Counted from the stretch's first letter, positions 38,647 through 49,800 are shown. The stretch: DNA of 64,000 nucleotides from an uncultured Amphritea sp. (GCF_937127095.1 NZ_CAKZLP010000019.1:186001-250000); one strand, 5' to 3'. A program made the numbers and translations. Notes: generated by a model not told the origin, from the letters alone.

Positions 38647-39963
38647 GTGGACGAAGTCGTGGGGGTATCTCATATCAAACTGAATAAGCGTGCTGCAAGC
38701 AACGTCATTAAGCTGGGAGTCGTCGGCTTTGAGTTGCAATCTAAAACAGCGATCGATCTGTTCTTTATGCAGCACCAGAACCTGTACAGCCTTGTTTCAA
38801 CTGAGCAGGCAGATGTACTTATCATTGATATGGAGCACCCGGCGGTTAAACCTGTGGTTGAGCAGTACCGGGATAGCCGTCCAATTATTGCAGTCACTGC
38901 CACCGAAAATCAGTTTTCCGGCTTTGAAACTCTGCGCAAGCCCTTAGAAGGTAAGCGCCTGATAAAAGCAATCAAACAGTCCGTCGAACGTTTTGTACCT
39001 AATGAGCGCGATCAGAATACTGCTTCCAGCGTCAATAATGAGGGTGAAAAAGCCTTTCAGGAATATCAAAAGCGACTCGCGTCAGGCCGTCAGGCAATGG
39101 CAGACTACAAAACGATTACGTCTGATCGCGTTCTGAGCTCCTCTCAGGTACGTCAGCGTTTTCAACTCGATCAGGATCGCGTACCGGCTACAACCAGCAA
39201 TGGTGACGAAGTTGTTAGTTTCGAAACAGCGGCAAATGCGGGTAATCAGACTGCACAGCCGGTTTCTTCCTCTTCGGCGCTGACCTCTCCGACAGTTGCT
39301 CCCGTTGAACGAAAAACTGCAGAAAAGAAACCGCAGGATGTTAAAGCGCGACTGTCCTATCAGATGGTTTATGAGTGCTGTGGTAATGCCCCTGATGTGA
39401 ACATGTATGAAGTGGATCAGCGTCGCCGTGTTTTCTTTAAAGAGGATTCGACCCTGCTGGCGATTTTACAAGAAGTGATTGTTGCGGGTGAAGCCCAGAA
39501 AGTTCCTGTTGAAATCACCGGTTTGCCCGGTACTCTGGCATATCTGCCAGAGCATAAGAAGTTTCTTTTTGACTTCAGTGAAGACCTGCTGATTCCGCTG
39601 GCCCTGACGCGTTTTGGTTATCAGGAACTGACACTCAATGTACGGGCTGATCTGGATCTTGATCGTCCGAGTGTTGCCGGATCTAAGGTTTCTCTTGTTG
39701 ATAGTGATGAAATGATCTGGAAGCTGGCGCTTTGGACCTCAAAGGGCCGCCTCAACCGCGTTATCGACCCTGAGAAGCCTCATCGTCTGACCCGGCGTCT
39801 GGATTTTGATCATTTGCTGGCAATACCCCATGCAACCACCATTAGCAGTTTATGGGGACGGCATAGCCTGTCCGCTTTGGAAGTGGTTAAAGTGTTGAAG
39901 ATTCATCAGCGTTATGTGTTTTCATTTATGACTGCCGCCTATGCCCTGGGGGCATTTAAGTAA
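38647..39963 (+). CDS. Receiver-like N-terminal domain plus uncharacterised C-terminal domain
   Basis: N-term VIKLGVVGFELQSK...ADVLIIDME...IIAVTATE...LRKPLEGKRLIKAIKQ resembles a response-regulator receiver; Ser/Thr-rich linker; unrecognised C-terminus. Confidence 0.7.
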   Translation: MDEVVGVSHIKLNKRAASNVIKLGVVGFELQSKTAIDLFFMQHQNLYSLVSTEQADVLIIDMEHPAVKPVVEQYRDSRPIIAVTATENQFSGFETLRKPLEGKRLIKAIKQSVERFVPNERDQNTASSVNNEGEKAFQEYQKRLASGRQAMADYKTITSDRVLSSSQVRQRFQLDQDRVPATTSNGDEVVSFETAANAGNQTAQPVSSSSALTSPTVAPVERKTAEKKPQDVKARLSYQMVYECCGNAPDVNMYEVDQRRRVFFKEDSTLLAILQEVIVAGEAQKVPVEITGLPGTLAYLPEHKKFLFDFSEDLLIPLALTRFGYQELTLNVRADLDLDRPSVAGSKVSLVDSDEMIWKLALWTSKGRLNRVIDPEKPHRLTRRLDFDHLLAIPHATTISSLWGRHSLSALEVVKVLKIHQRYVFSFMTAAYALGAFK

Positions 39964-40049
39964 TAGCAGTGGTCAATGGGCCTTTCTAATTGTCAGTCGT
40001 GTCATGGCAATATGGTATTTAGTAACTTATAAATGTAGCCGGAGATATT

Positions 40050-40688
40050 TTGGTGGGAGATTATAATCAGGACTCCATTCGTTATATCGCTATCACCCCT
40101 AGCGGAGCCTATTTTGCAACATTGAATTCAGCTCCGGATGATGCGAGAGCGATGTTGTTGCAGTTACTATCAACGGATTTTGAGCTGCTTTACTCGCTCG
40201 AGCTGGTGGCTGAATTGGCAGATCTCGACGAGACTCAGGCTATGGGGTTGTTTCAACAGCTCCTGGATCGGGGGTTTGTTGCTCTGTCCGAAACCCCGCC
40301 TGAAATTAAGCGTGGGCCTCTGGAAGATATTCTGCCCGACCTGCTTAAGCAGATCTCTGACAGTGGTAAAGCGCTGTTGGCCGATGATCAGGGTTTTTGC
40401 CTTTCCTCAACAGGTTACTCTGTTGAACAGTCTGAAACCCTGGCGGCACTTGCAGCCGACCTGTTGTCACTGCAAGAGCGTCATAAACATATTTTAACCA
40501 GTGATCTTGGTGTAGCGGGTGACTCCTGGGGCATTATGAATGCCGTAGGGCAAAGTCAGGTGGGTTGTTGGGTGATTTATATCGGTCATCAGCGTTTTAC
40601 ACTGGTGATATCTGATATGCCTAAGCTGAATCAGCAAGCATTTGCTGAAATTCTGGCAAGTCTGGCGCGGCGTTATCTTGATTATTAA
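40050..40688 (+). CDS. Roadblock/LC7-like protein with N-terminal winged-helix-like region
   Basis: C-term ALLADDQGFCLSSTGYSVEQSETLAALAADLLSLQ resembles a Roadblock/LC7 fold. Confidence 0.6.
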   Translation: MVGDYNQDSIRYIAITPSGAYFATLNSAPDDARAMLLQLLSTDFELLYSLELVAELADLDETQAMGLFQQLLDRGFVALSETPPEIKRGPLEDILPDLLKQISDSGKALLADDQGFCLSSTGYSVEQSETLAALAADLLSLQERHKHILTSDLGVAGDSWGIMNAVGQSQVGCWVIYIGHQRFTLVISDMPKLNQQAFAEILASLARRYLDY

Positions 40689-40740
40689 CTTTAGATTTAA
40701 TGAGCTCCCATAAAGGGAGATTAAATGGAAGGAGTGTTCT

Positions 40741-41103
40741 ATGCGTTCTGAGATGCTTACCTCAATTTTGAGTGATCTCAACGGCACATCAGCTGATATC
40801 GAAGCCTCTGCAGTTATTTCTACAGATGGTCTGATGATTGCGGCCCTGCTGCCATCAAGTATGGATGAAGACCGTGTTGGTGCTATGAGTGCCGCAATGT
40901 TGTCTTTGGGGGAGCGTACGTCAAAAGAGCTTGCCCGGGGAGATCTTGAGCAGGTGCTGGTAAAAGGGGATGAGGGATATATCCTGATGATCCATGCAAA
41001 CCAGGACTCAGTACTAACTGTTGTTGCTAAACCAAATGCACGTCTGGGTCTTATATTCCTTGACGTTAAGCGTGCGGCAGAGGCGATCGGTAAGATCCTT
41101 TAA
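40741..41103 (+). CDS. Roadblock/LC7 domain protein (MglB-like)
   Basis: LNGTSADIEASAVISTDGLMIAALLPSSMDEDRVGAMSAAMLSLGERTSKELARGDLEQVLVKGDEGYILM. Confidence 0.88.
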   Translation: MRSEMLTSILSDLNGTSADIEASAVISTDGLMIAALLPSSMDEDRVGAMSAAMLSLGERTSKELARGDLEQVLVKGDEGYILMIHANQDSVLTVVAKPNARLGLIFLDVKRAAEAIGKIL

Positions 41104-41183
41104 TCGTTAACATCGGGCACTGATTAAGGGTTAAACGGCTGTCATGGATGATGTGCAGTGCCTGTGCGAAGAAGGCTTTAAGT

Positions 41184-41654
41184 ATGTCTGAACAAGACAC
41201 ATTAGAAGTACGTACTGTTGAAATAAGCTATTTTGATGGTACGAAACGCACGGCAGAGATTGTTGATCGGGAAGTTCCCTATCCTGACGGCAAGCTGATC
41301 GTGTCCCGTACTGATCCGCAAGGTATAATAACTCATGCGAATCAATCGTTTATAGATATGTCTGGTTACAGCGAAGAAGAGTTGATCGGTACTAATCATT
41401 ACATTTTGCGCCATCCTGATATGCCCGCAATCGCTTTTAAAGGTCTTTGGGACACGATTGATCAAGGTACAAAATGGCATGGTTATGTCAAGAATCTGCG
41501 CAAGGATGGTGCCTATTACTGGGTTAAAGCGACTGTTATTCCCAATATTCGTAATGGCCAGCTGGTCGGCTACACATCGGTGCGGCGAAAGCCTTCGCGC
41601 AGCAAGATTGAAGAGAGTGAAGCGCTGTATAAAACATTGATGGCTGAGGAGTGA
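41184..41654 (+). CDS. PAS-domain protein (Aer-type PAS, stand-alone)
   Basis: KLIVSRTDPQGIITHANQSFIDMSGYSEEELIGTNHYILRHPDMPAIAFKGLWDTIDQGTKWHGYVKNLRKDGAYYWVKATV. Confidence 0.88.
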   Translation: MSEQDTLEVRTVEISYFDGTKRTAEIVDREVPYPDGKLIVSRTDPQGIITHANQSFIDMSGYSEEELIGTNHYILRHPDMPAIAFKGLWDTIDQGTKWHGYVKNLRKDGAYYWVKATVIPNIRNGQLVGYTSVRRKPSRSKIEESEALYKTLMAEE

Positions 41655-42406
41655 TGGCGATGACATTTAATCTCACGGTCAGCCCTGACTTCGCACCTGA
41701 TCACATTTCAGGCTGGTACTTTTTTAATACCTGGCTTCAGCGCAAACTTGACGTCGGTATTCATCTTGAACTGTATGATAACTTTGAGGCGCAACGTAAC
41801 GATATCCGTGCTGATAAGTTTGATATGATTTACGCGAACCCATACGATGCTTCGATGCTGGTTCGGGAGATGGGTTTTCAGGCTATTGCGCGTCCTGCCA
41901 GTAAATCAGATGAAACGGTTATTGCTGTCAATGCCGAATCTTTATTTCAAACGGTCGAAGATCTAAAACCGGGCAGCAGGGTAGCGACGACAGATGATCC
42001 GGATGTGCATACCATGGGCATGATAATGCTCGAGTCTGCGGATCTGGATAAAAGTAATACCGATATCAAACAGCATAGCAGCTATGTTGTGGTGGCTAAA
42101 AATCTGTTGAATGGTGATGCGGACGCGGGATTCTTTCTTAAAGAAGCCTATGATGAGCTCTCCGAGCTGATCCGTTCTAAAATGCGGGTCTTGGTCAGTA
42201 GCGAGATCAGTGTTGTGCACCATAGCTTGTTGGTTGGGCCTCGAATGGTTGAACATATTCCGGCTATTCAGACCGCATTACTGACCATGCAGGATGATGA
42301 TAAAGGTAAGGGTGTGCTTGAAAGTATGGATATTAAGCACTGGGAGCCGATGGACTCTGAACAAACAGAGTTTATGATTGACCTGATAGATACGCTTATC
42401 GAATAA
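41651..42406 (+). CDS. PhnD-like substrate-binding-fold protein without a signal peptide
   Basis: AQRNDIRADKFDMIYANPYDASMLVREMGFQAIARP...LKPGSRVATTDDPDVHTMG; N-terminus MAMTFNLTVSPDFAPD has no hydrophobic leader. Confidence 0.8.
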   Translation: MMAMTFNLTVSPDFAPDHISGWYFFNTWLQRKLDVGIHLELYDNFEAQRNDIRADKFDMIYANPYDASMLVREMGFQAIARPASKSDETVIAVNAESLFQTVEDLKPGSRVATTDDPDVHTMGMIMLESADLDKSNTDIKQHSSYVVVAKNLLNGDADAGFFLKEAYDELSELIRSKMRVLVSSEISVVHHSLLVGPRMVEHIPAIQTALLTMQDDDKGKGVLESMDIKHWEPMDSEQTEFMIDLIDTLIE

Positions 42407-42434
42407 ATCGTGTCGCATCGTTAAATAGTTAAAG

Positions 42435-42462
42435 AAAACGCCTCAATTGAGGCGTTTTTTAT
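42435..42462. terminator. Bidirectional terminator between the PhnD-like gene and the MCP gene
   Basis: aaaacgcctcaattgaggcgttttttatg. Confidence 0.85.
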
Positions 42463-42480
42463 GTCCGGCATCCCTATTAA

Positions 42481-44127
42481 CTAACTGCTAACTTTGAAGC
42501 GTTTCATTTTTCCATAGAGTTCACTGGCAACGTGCTTAAAGGAGATGGCGATTGTCTGGGTTTCCTGTGACAGACCGCTGGATACTCTGTTCTGGTCATT
42601 CAGCTGAGTCAGGTTGCGGTTGATCTCATCGGTTACCAGGCTCTGCTCTTCTGTTGCAGAGGCGATCTGAATGGCCATGTCATTCACCAATGTTGCTGAT
42701 GTTTCAATGTCGTTCAGCAGTTCCTGGGTGCTCTCCACCAGTTCAACGGAAGAGCTGACCTGTTCTGATCCTTCCCTGATTGAGCTGACAGCCTGACTGA
42801 CGCCTGATTGCAGCTTTTCAATCATCGCCTGAATCTCTTCAGTGGAAGCCTGTGTCTTACTCGCCAGAGAGCGCACCTCATCGGAAACGACAGCAAAACC
42901 CCGACCATGATCTCCGGCCCTCGCTGCTTCAATCGCGGCGTTTAGCGCGAGCAGGTTGGTCTGGTCAGCAATGCCTCTGATAACGTCAAGGACGGAGGCA
43001 ATGTTTTCGGACTCTTTCGCCAGATCTGAAATAACCTTTTCGGAATGTGTAACTGAGCGGCTGAGGTTTTGAAACTTGATAACCGAATTGTTAATAATCT
43101 CTTTGCCCCGATGGGATATATCAACTGTCTTGGCTGTTTCTGATGCGGTATGCTGCGCATTTTCAGCGACATCGCGAATCGCAGTGCTGAACTCCTCAAC
43201 TGCGGTAGCAATCATCTCAACGCCCTGGCTTTGTTCGTTGACAATTTTCATGCTGCTGTCTGCTGAATGTTCCAGTTGCTCAGAGTTGCTGTTCATTGAC
43301 TCTGCTTGCCGGCGAATATCTGCGATCAATACCTCTAGGTTTGTGACAAAGGTATCAAAGGCACTCGCGAGCTCCCCAAGTTCATCCTTTCTCTCAGAGT
43401 TGATTCTCAGTGTCAGGTCTCCATCCCCCTGGCTGATATCCTCAATGCTTTTTGTCAGACGCCGGATGTTTGCGACTAACAGTTTAGGGGTTAAAAAAGT
43501 AAACAGGCCGGCAATGATAAGTACTATAAAGATGAAGGCGCCTAACCCGAAGGATACCTTTGAGAGCTGGTGTGCCAGACTGTCACGCTCGCGAAGTGAC
43601 TGCGCATCAAGCTCTTCACCTGCAAGGTTGTATAAGTCTCGAAGGCTCTTAAACGCAGTCAGTGCTTCGCCATCGCTCAACGAGTGCGCAGCGTCTGTTT
43701 TGCCTTCTTTAACAAGTACAAGCACCTGCTCAGCTTTGCTTTTCCAGTTTTTGAATCGTGTATCAAAAGAGTCAAGCTTACGGATGATTTCAGGATAGTC
43801 TGCCATCAGCTCTTTATACTTGTTCATTCGGTCCAGAGCTTGTTGAGCATTCTCATTAAAGTCTTTGAGTGTTTTCTCGTTGGTATTTCCCAGCAGATAC
43901 TCCAGCTCAGCTTCTCTGGCCTGGTACAGGTCTCTGTCTGCATTTAATATACTTGAAATTGCTGGCAGGTAATTCTGACCAAAGGTGTTTATCCCGGATT
44001 TAAGGTCATCTGTCAGAATTTTGCCCGCGGTAGCGACGATGAGTATCGCAAGGGTGAGCATTACCATGGTTATGGATAATTTAAAGCGTATGCTTTGAAT
44101 TGGGCTGGATTTCATAAATACTCTCAA
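42481..44127 (-). CDS. Methyl-accepting chemotaxis protein
   Basis: Two TM segments, HAMP, and signalling tip [51 protein letters not shown]. Confidence 0.95.
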   Translation of the reverse strand: MRVFMKSSPIQSIRFKLSITMVMLTLAILIVATAGKILTDDLKSGINTFGQNYLPAISSILNADRDLYQAREAELEYLLGNTNEKTLKDFNENAQQALDRMNKYKELMADYPEIIRKLDSFDTRFKNWKSKAEQVLVLVKEGKTDAAHSLSDGEALTAFKSLRDLYNLAGEELDAQSLRERDSLAHQLSKVSFGLGAFIFIVLIIAGLFTFLTPKLLVANIRRLTKSIEDISQGDGDLTLRINSERKDELGELASAFDTFVTNLEVLIADIRRQAESMNSNSEQLEHSADSSMKIVNEQSQGVEMIATAVEEFSTAIRDVAENAQHTASETAKTVDISHRGKEIINNSVIKFQNLSRSVTHSEKVISDLAKESENIASVLDVIRGIADQTNLLALNAAIEAARAGDHGRGFAVVSDEVRSLASKTQASTEEIQAMIEKLQSGVSQAVSSIREGSEQVSSSVELVESTQELLNDIETSATLVNDMAIQIASATEEQSLVTDEINRNLTQLNDQNRVSSGLSQETQTIAISFKHVASELYGKMKRFKVSS

Positions 44128-44402
44128 CCTGTACTGGCGGTGTTTGTTTTAGTGTGTTCACGGATAAGAATAACTGGCAGTTGATATTAATCAATGCAAA
44201 TACATCTCATAGTGACAGTTGTTGTATTGTTCTTCCGAATATATTTTTTTACATAAGGCTTATATCGGGATGCTAAAGTGTTTTAAAAATTAGCTGTGTT
44301 GCGATAGGGGCGTTGCGAAGTTGAAGTTTAAGCCGGGGGAGGGAGTAGAAAGGGGTGCAAAGAGATTGCCTCTGAATCCAGCGGATTCAGAGGCTGAAGG
44401 GC

Positions 44403-45443
44403 TCAGGAAGTGCAGCTTTCTGCCAGTGCTTTTGCCCGGTTGTAGACTTGTTTGGCGGGTAGTCCATTGGCTTCCAGCGCATCGATGTAGGTTTTTGAAG
44501 CTTTATCCAGAAGCGGTTTCCAGGCTGGGTTTTCTGCGCCCCCATCAATGGTATAAATGGTATGTCCAGCGTCTATCGCTTGTTGCTTGCCGACATTATC
44601 GAGCGCGTCAAATACTTCACCGGCCTTTTTCGCCCACGCCAGTCCGGAGTTCTTATCGATTACAGTCTGAAGGTCTGCAGGCAGAGCGTCATAGGTGTTC
44701 TTGTTCATAGTGACAATGAAAGACAGCGTATAGAGTCCACCGACTTCTGTGTGGGTATTGGCAAGTTCATTCAGGCGAAATGAGGCCATTGCTTCCCAGG
44801 GAAAGGCTACGCCGTCAATAACGCCTCTTTGCATTGAAGGGTATGATCCAGGCGCTGGCATTCCCACAGGCTGAGCGTTCAATTCTGTCAGCAGTTCTGC
44901 TACGACCGTGGTCGGACGGCGGATACGCAGGCCGGAAAGGTCCGCGGGCACTTTGATCAGTTTATCTTTCGTATGCAGCAGACCGGGGCCGTGGGTATAA
45001 AGGAAAATAGGCTTAGTATCTTCATACTCAGCCGCAATCAGCTTCTCATCAAGCAGGCTTTGTAGAATACAGGAGCCATTGACTGCGTTTTTCGCAACCC
45101 CAGGGAGCTCGACAATTTGCGTAAGTGGGAAGCGGTTAGCTGAATAACCCTGAACGGTTGCTGTCGCATCCATAATTCCATTTTTGACTGCATCATATTG
45201 AGCCGGTGGTTTAGCCAGGGTACCTGATGGATAAACCTCTATAGATATTCTTCCGCCCGATTCCGCTTCAATTTTATCAGCCCAGGGCTGAATCAGATTC
45301 TTGTGAGGGCCAGAGACAGCAGGCCACAGATGCCCCAGTCGAATAGTGAATTCGGCGGCCTGGGCTGAGGATAACGGAACTAAGGCCAGAAGGGATGCTG
45401 ATATGAGATTTGTGGCTATGATTCGAGTCAGACGTTTCGACAT
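44403..45443 (-). CDS. TRAP-type substrate-binding protein (DctP family)
   Basis: Signal peptide ending SSAQA; EFTIRLGHLWPAVSGPHKNLIQPWADKIEAESGGRISIEVYPSGTLAKPPAQYDAVKNGIMDA. Confidence 0.92.
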   Translation of the reverse strand: MSKRLTRIIATNLISASLLALVPLSSAQAAEFTIRLGHLWPAVSGPHKNLIQPWADKIEAESGGRISIEVYPSGTLAKPPAQYDAVKNGIMDATATVQGYSANRFPLTQIVELPGVAKNAVNGSCILQSLLDEKLIAAEYEDTKPIFLYTHGPGLLHTKDKLIKVPADLSGLRIRRPTTVVAELLTELNAQPVGMPAPGSYPSMQRGVIDGVAFPWEAMASFRLNELANTHTEVGGLYTLSFIVTMNKNTYDALPADLQTVIDKNSGLAWAKKAGEVFDALDNVGKQQAIDAGHTIYTIDGGAENPAWKPLLDKASKTYIDALEANGLPAKQVYNRAKALAESCTS

Positions 45444-45820
45444 TGTATCTCCTATGCATCATTTATATGATGCGCAGACTTTTTAGCGATAACGTCCTGA
45501 TCTTACTGTTGGTGTAATGGTCAGGCAGGGGTCTTATATGGCTGTTATCGGCTAAGCCGGTCCGCTATGTGTTTATTTTTATAAGATATATAGGTTTGTT
45601 CAGGTTTTTCTAACGATTGAGTACGATTGACAGGCGTCTCAGTGAAGTCCTGTTCAGTCGTTTATCTAGGCTTTGTAGATAGCGATATTCAATGCTCAAA
45701 AAGAAAAAAATGTTACTATGAGCGCCAGTTTGTATCGTTACCTGATTCCTGTTTCTGCAGCCCTTGCGGTTGAGGTTAAAGCCTTGTCAGTGCTTTCAAT
45801 CGTGTAAGAAATATAGATTA

Positions 45821-45960
45821 TTGGATTCAAAAATGTAAAGTGTTTTTGATTGCGCTACGTTGGCTATGCTTTTTTTTGGATTAAAAACTCAGTAAAAACA
45901 GTCATATGAGATGTTATTGTTTTTTGATTTTTCATGTAAGTTTTTGGTTTTTGTATCCAA
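45821..45960. promoter_or_regulatory. Three TTGNATNCAA-type candidate GntR operators upstream of the GntR gene
   Basis: TTGGATTCAA 45821-45830, TTGGATTAAA 45876-45885, TTGTATCCAA 45951-45960. Confidence 0.4.
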
Positions 45961-46036
45961 GTAAGCTGTAATCAGATAGCTTGAACTATCTGGTTTGGTT
46001 TTAGACAGTGGTTTAGAAACAACGCTAGGAGTATTG

Positions 46037-46762
46037 ATGAGTAAGCAGGGGCAGCGAGTTATTTTATCGTTACGACAGATGATTGTGAACGGAGATCTGG
46101 CGGCAGGTGAGCGGCTGCGCGAAGAGTCGCTGGCTGAACGCTTAGGTGTTTCACGGACGCCGATCCGTGTTGCGCTGAAGTTGCTGGCTCAGGAGGGGCT
46201 ACTACAGACGGTGGGTGCGCGGGGTTATGCCGTACGTGAGATCAGCACTGAAGAGATCAGAAATGCGGTGGATGTACGTGGGGTTCTTGAGGGGATGGCT
46301 GCACGTTTGTTGGCAGAAGCCGGGATGACTGACGTGGTACGCGACACCCTTAAACAATGTCTGGATAAAGGCGATGAACTGTTTTCCGCAGGTTCAATTG
46401 ATGAAGAGGATGTGGTGACATTTCATGATCTGAATATGAATTTTCATAACACAATCATTGAAAATTGCGGTAATGGTGCGGTTAAAGGAGCCATTATGCT
46501 GAACGATCATATCCCTTTCGCATCGGTGCACTCCATCGCTATTGACAGTTCGGCGATGGACCGGGAGTATTTGCGCCTGACCTTTGCTAATGTTCAGCAT
46601 CACTTAGTGTTTGATGCACTGATCAACAGACAGGGGGCTCGGGCAGAGGCGCTGATGCGTGAGCATGCTAACGCTGCACTGCGTTATGCGGACATCTTTC
46701 GTGTGGGTAGTGCCGATAACGGTGCTATCAAAATGTTACGTTCCGAGCAGTTGCCAGAATAA
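46037..46762 (+). CDS. GntR-family regulator with FCD domain
   Basis: LRQMIVNGDLAAGERLREESLAERLGVSRTPIRVALKLLAQEGLLQTVGARGYAVREIS. Confidence 0.93.
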   Translation: MSKQGQRVILSLRQMIVNGDLAAGERLREESLAERLGVSRTPIRVALKLLAQEGLLQTVGARGYAVREISTEEIRNAVDVRGVLEGMAARLLAEAGMTDVVRDTLKQCLDKGDELFSAGSIDEEDVVTFHDLNMNFHNTIIENCGNGAVKGAIMLNDHIPFASVHSIAIDSSAMDREYLRLTFANVQHHLVFDALINRQGARAEALMREHANAALRYADIFRVGSADNGAIKMLRSEQLPE

Positions 46763-46819
46763 CTGAGGCAGCTTTTAAACTCAGGATTAACTGCAACATA
46801 AGCGTGACTAAGCGCCGCA

Positions 46820-49800
46820 TTATCGCTCTATTGTGTAGATAATATCCCCTCCGTTATGCTGTGTGGCCGATTGGGTTTCTACGCTCCAGGCATCATTCAG
46901 CTTATAGCGCATAAAGAAGGTATGGGTGGGCTCCAACAGGCCGACGCCATATTTAACATACAGGCGGGGTGAGAGGTATTTACCGATATACAGAGATGTA
47001 TCGGTGGCAGTGTCTCCCCCGGCAACCCCTAGTTCGTCAATATTGAAGGTCTCGGAAATCTGCTCGGCAACTGTGTTGCCTCCCTTGAGTGTCAGTGCGG
47101 AAGCTGCTTTGAATAGCAGCTCCTGCTCGGTCATTGAGCTGCCGCCCTCGCCGGGAGCATGCCCGAACATCAGATAGGACAGCTGGCTGCTTTCTGGCAT
47201 TGAGGGATCAGAGAACAGGCTGAGTCGTGGTTCATTCAGCGTTCCGGAGACTTTCGCTCCTGCGGTTACCTCACCAATGACCCGCGACACTCGCATATCA
47301 AGCCCTGGGTTGTCCATCGGACCGCCGCTGTATACCAGGCTGCCCCGGTCGATGTTCAGATCCTGTCCATACAGCCGATACTGGCCTGACGCGACCTGCA
47401 TGATGCCGGTTGCCCGCGTCACCTGACGGCCATCATCTTCAATCAGGACGCTGCCCAATAACCGTCCTTCAAATCCTAGTGCATCAAGATAGACTTTATC
47501 CCCCAGGGTGATCCTGACCTGTGCATCCAGTACACGTTTTATAGCCGCTTCGATTTGTGTGTCACTGGACGGATCGATAATCACCACATCATCAGATATA
47601 GGCGCAGTCGCCTGGATATCCGGTGGTTGTATTTTAGCTTCCGGTATTGTGATCTCGCCCCGTAACCTGAGCTTTTGCGGCTCGATATTCAGTTTGATTG
47701 AAGGGGAGACCCAGGCCTGAATCTCTTCCGTGGCGATCGCTTGAAAACGCTCACCTTGAAGTGAGACTTCACCGCTATCCGTGACCGGGTTGTATTGACC
47801 GCTCAGCGCTACAGGCCCATTGCCAGAGTGCATCTCCCCCTTGAGTTGAAGTGCGTTATTTCCCGGGGTGCCGATGACGGACAGGTTGATCCCCTCAAGC
47901 CTGATACCCAGTGCGGGCAGGTCGGCAGTTGCATTACTCAGTGTCAGGTGGCCCTCAACGACAGGTTTATCTATAGTGCCAGCGATCGATATCTTTGAAC
48001 TGATGCTGCCGGTGATCGCCTGAAGCTGGGGTGTGAACAGCGAAATAAACTTGAGATCATCCAGCGCCAGGTTCAGGTCGCCATCGAGGTTCTGCCCAGC
48101 GTTGAGGTCTTTAATGCTGATGTTGGCTTCTAGCTGTCCTGTGGGCTGTTGCAATGGGACAACGATATCAGCCTTTAGCTGGTTGTTTCGCCCATTAATA
48201 TTGATGGTTATTTCATCAGCGATGATATGCAGATCATCCTCTTCAAGCAGTAATTCGCTCTCTTTTAGCACCACAACCCCTTTTATTCTTGGTGGGTTAT
48301 TGGGCGACTGGGAAAATGTCGCATGGGTCTGCAGATAACCTTTCAACTCACTTTGATTGGGAACCCAGGGGGCCAGATGGGTTAATGAGAGTCGTTGAGT
48401 GTCCAGTTGCCCCTGAATACCCTCAACAGTTGACCAGTTAGCGCTGAGGCATAGCGAACTGTTCTCTTTAGCGGTGGATTCGAGGCAGAGGGTATTTAGT
48501 TGTGCATCGGTTTCACTCAGCTGCACCGGTACCGGCTGCTGTAATTGCCAGTTACCCAGCTCCTGTTGAATCAGATTCAGCTTATTCAGCGTGCCATTCC
48601 ACTGAGCGTCTTTCCAGCGTCCACTAAGGTTGAGCTGCAAATCTGCCGGTCCCTCTTCGGTGTTGAGTGTCAGGGTGTGCTGATCGGTGGTTCCCTGTCC
48701 ATCGATGCTGAGTTGTTTCCAGCGGTTACCCGCGATATTAAGCTGCGAGGCTGACAGTTGAATATGTGAGAGGGCGGAAGTGCTCAGGTTGATATCCAGA
48801 TCAGCGGTAAATGAGGCGGCTTGATCTGTATTAAATGCCAGATTCTGGCCGTCCAGTTTGGCAACCAGGTGCGGAGCATCTTGTGTGCCTGTCAGCGAGC
48901 CTGATCCAGTCAGGTTGCCTTGCAGGCTGGGTAACAGCTGGTTCAGATTCGGGGAGTTGACTACCCAAACCAGATCCAGCTTTTCATCAATGGCGCCACT
49001 CGCTGTTATCTCGGTGGTGGCGATGTTCAGCTGCAAATGGGGAATCCCCAGTTTATCGCCATTAACCCTGAAAGTGCCGTTACCCGTCAGCGCTTCGCTG
49101 CGAAGCTCACCACTCAGTGAGTTGAGTATTAGTTCCAGCTGCAGTGGTTTGTCTGCTGGTTGCGCTCCGTTTACCGCTGCCTGAAAATTGAGTTTTCCTG
49201 GCCATTCAGCCCAGTGACTCCCCGGATTAAGTTGCTTACCAGAGGCGTTAAATCTCCAGCTTAACGCTGGCTGCCAGGCCAACTCCCCACTGACCTGCAC
49301 GACTCCCTCTAGGGTCTTTCCACTCAGCATTATCTGACTTAACGCATGCTCGTTGCCGCTGCCGGTGAGTGTCCATTGGCCAGTCGGGATGTCTGTGCCA
49401 GCAACGGAACTGTTGAGGCTGAACTGATAGCGCTGCAGGTCGCCGCTGATCTGCAGTTTACCTGTGGGGCTGACATACGCAGCTTTGCCGGTCATAGGGT
49501 AGTACAGATCATTCCACTGGCCGTTAATGTCAAAACTGATGGGGGCGCTGGCGATGTCGACTTCGCCCTGGAGTTTAAGTGTTAAGCCTTTGCGCTGCTG
49601 ACTGTCTGGGTTATCAGCTGTACCGCTGTGTTGCTGTTTAACCTGCGTCAGGTCCAGTTGCTTGATGCGCAGAATATTATCTGCAAAGTGCAGCTGAAGC
49701 TTGAGTGATAGCTGCGTTTCGCCCATCTCAGGCAGACGTGTTTGCAATTGACTCGTGAGGCTGGCCTGGTCGCTATCACCCTGTGCTTCAATTGTACCGG

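Noticed and set aside
43076-43798. 240-aa plus-strand ORF opposite the MCP gene
   Set aside because: Ser-rich shadow ORF antisense to a clear MCP.
44369-44393. Hairpin cctctgaatcc-agc-ggattcagagg as an intrinsic terminator for the TRAP gene
   Set aside because: Good stem, but the minus-strand side lacks a clear U run, so it was not listed as a terminator.
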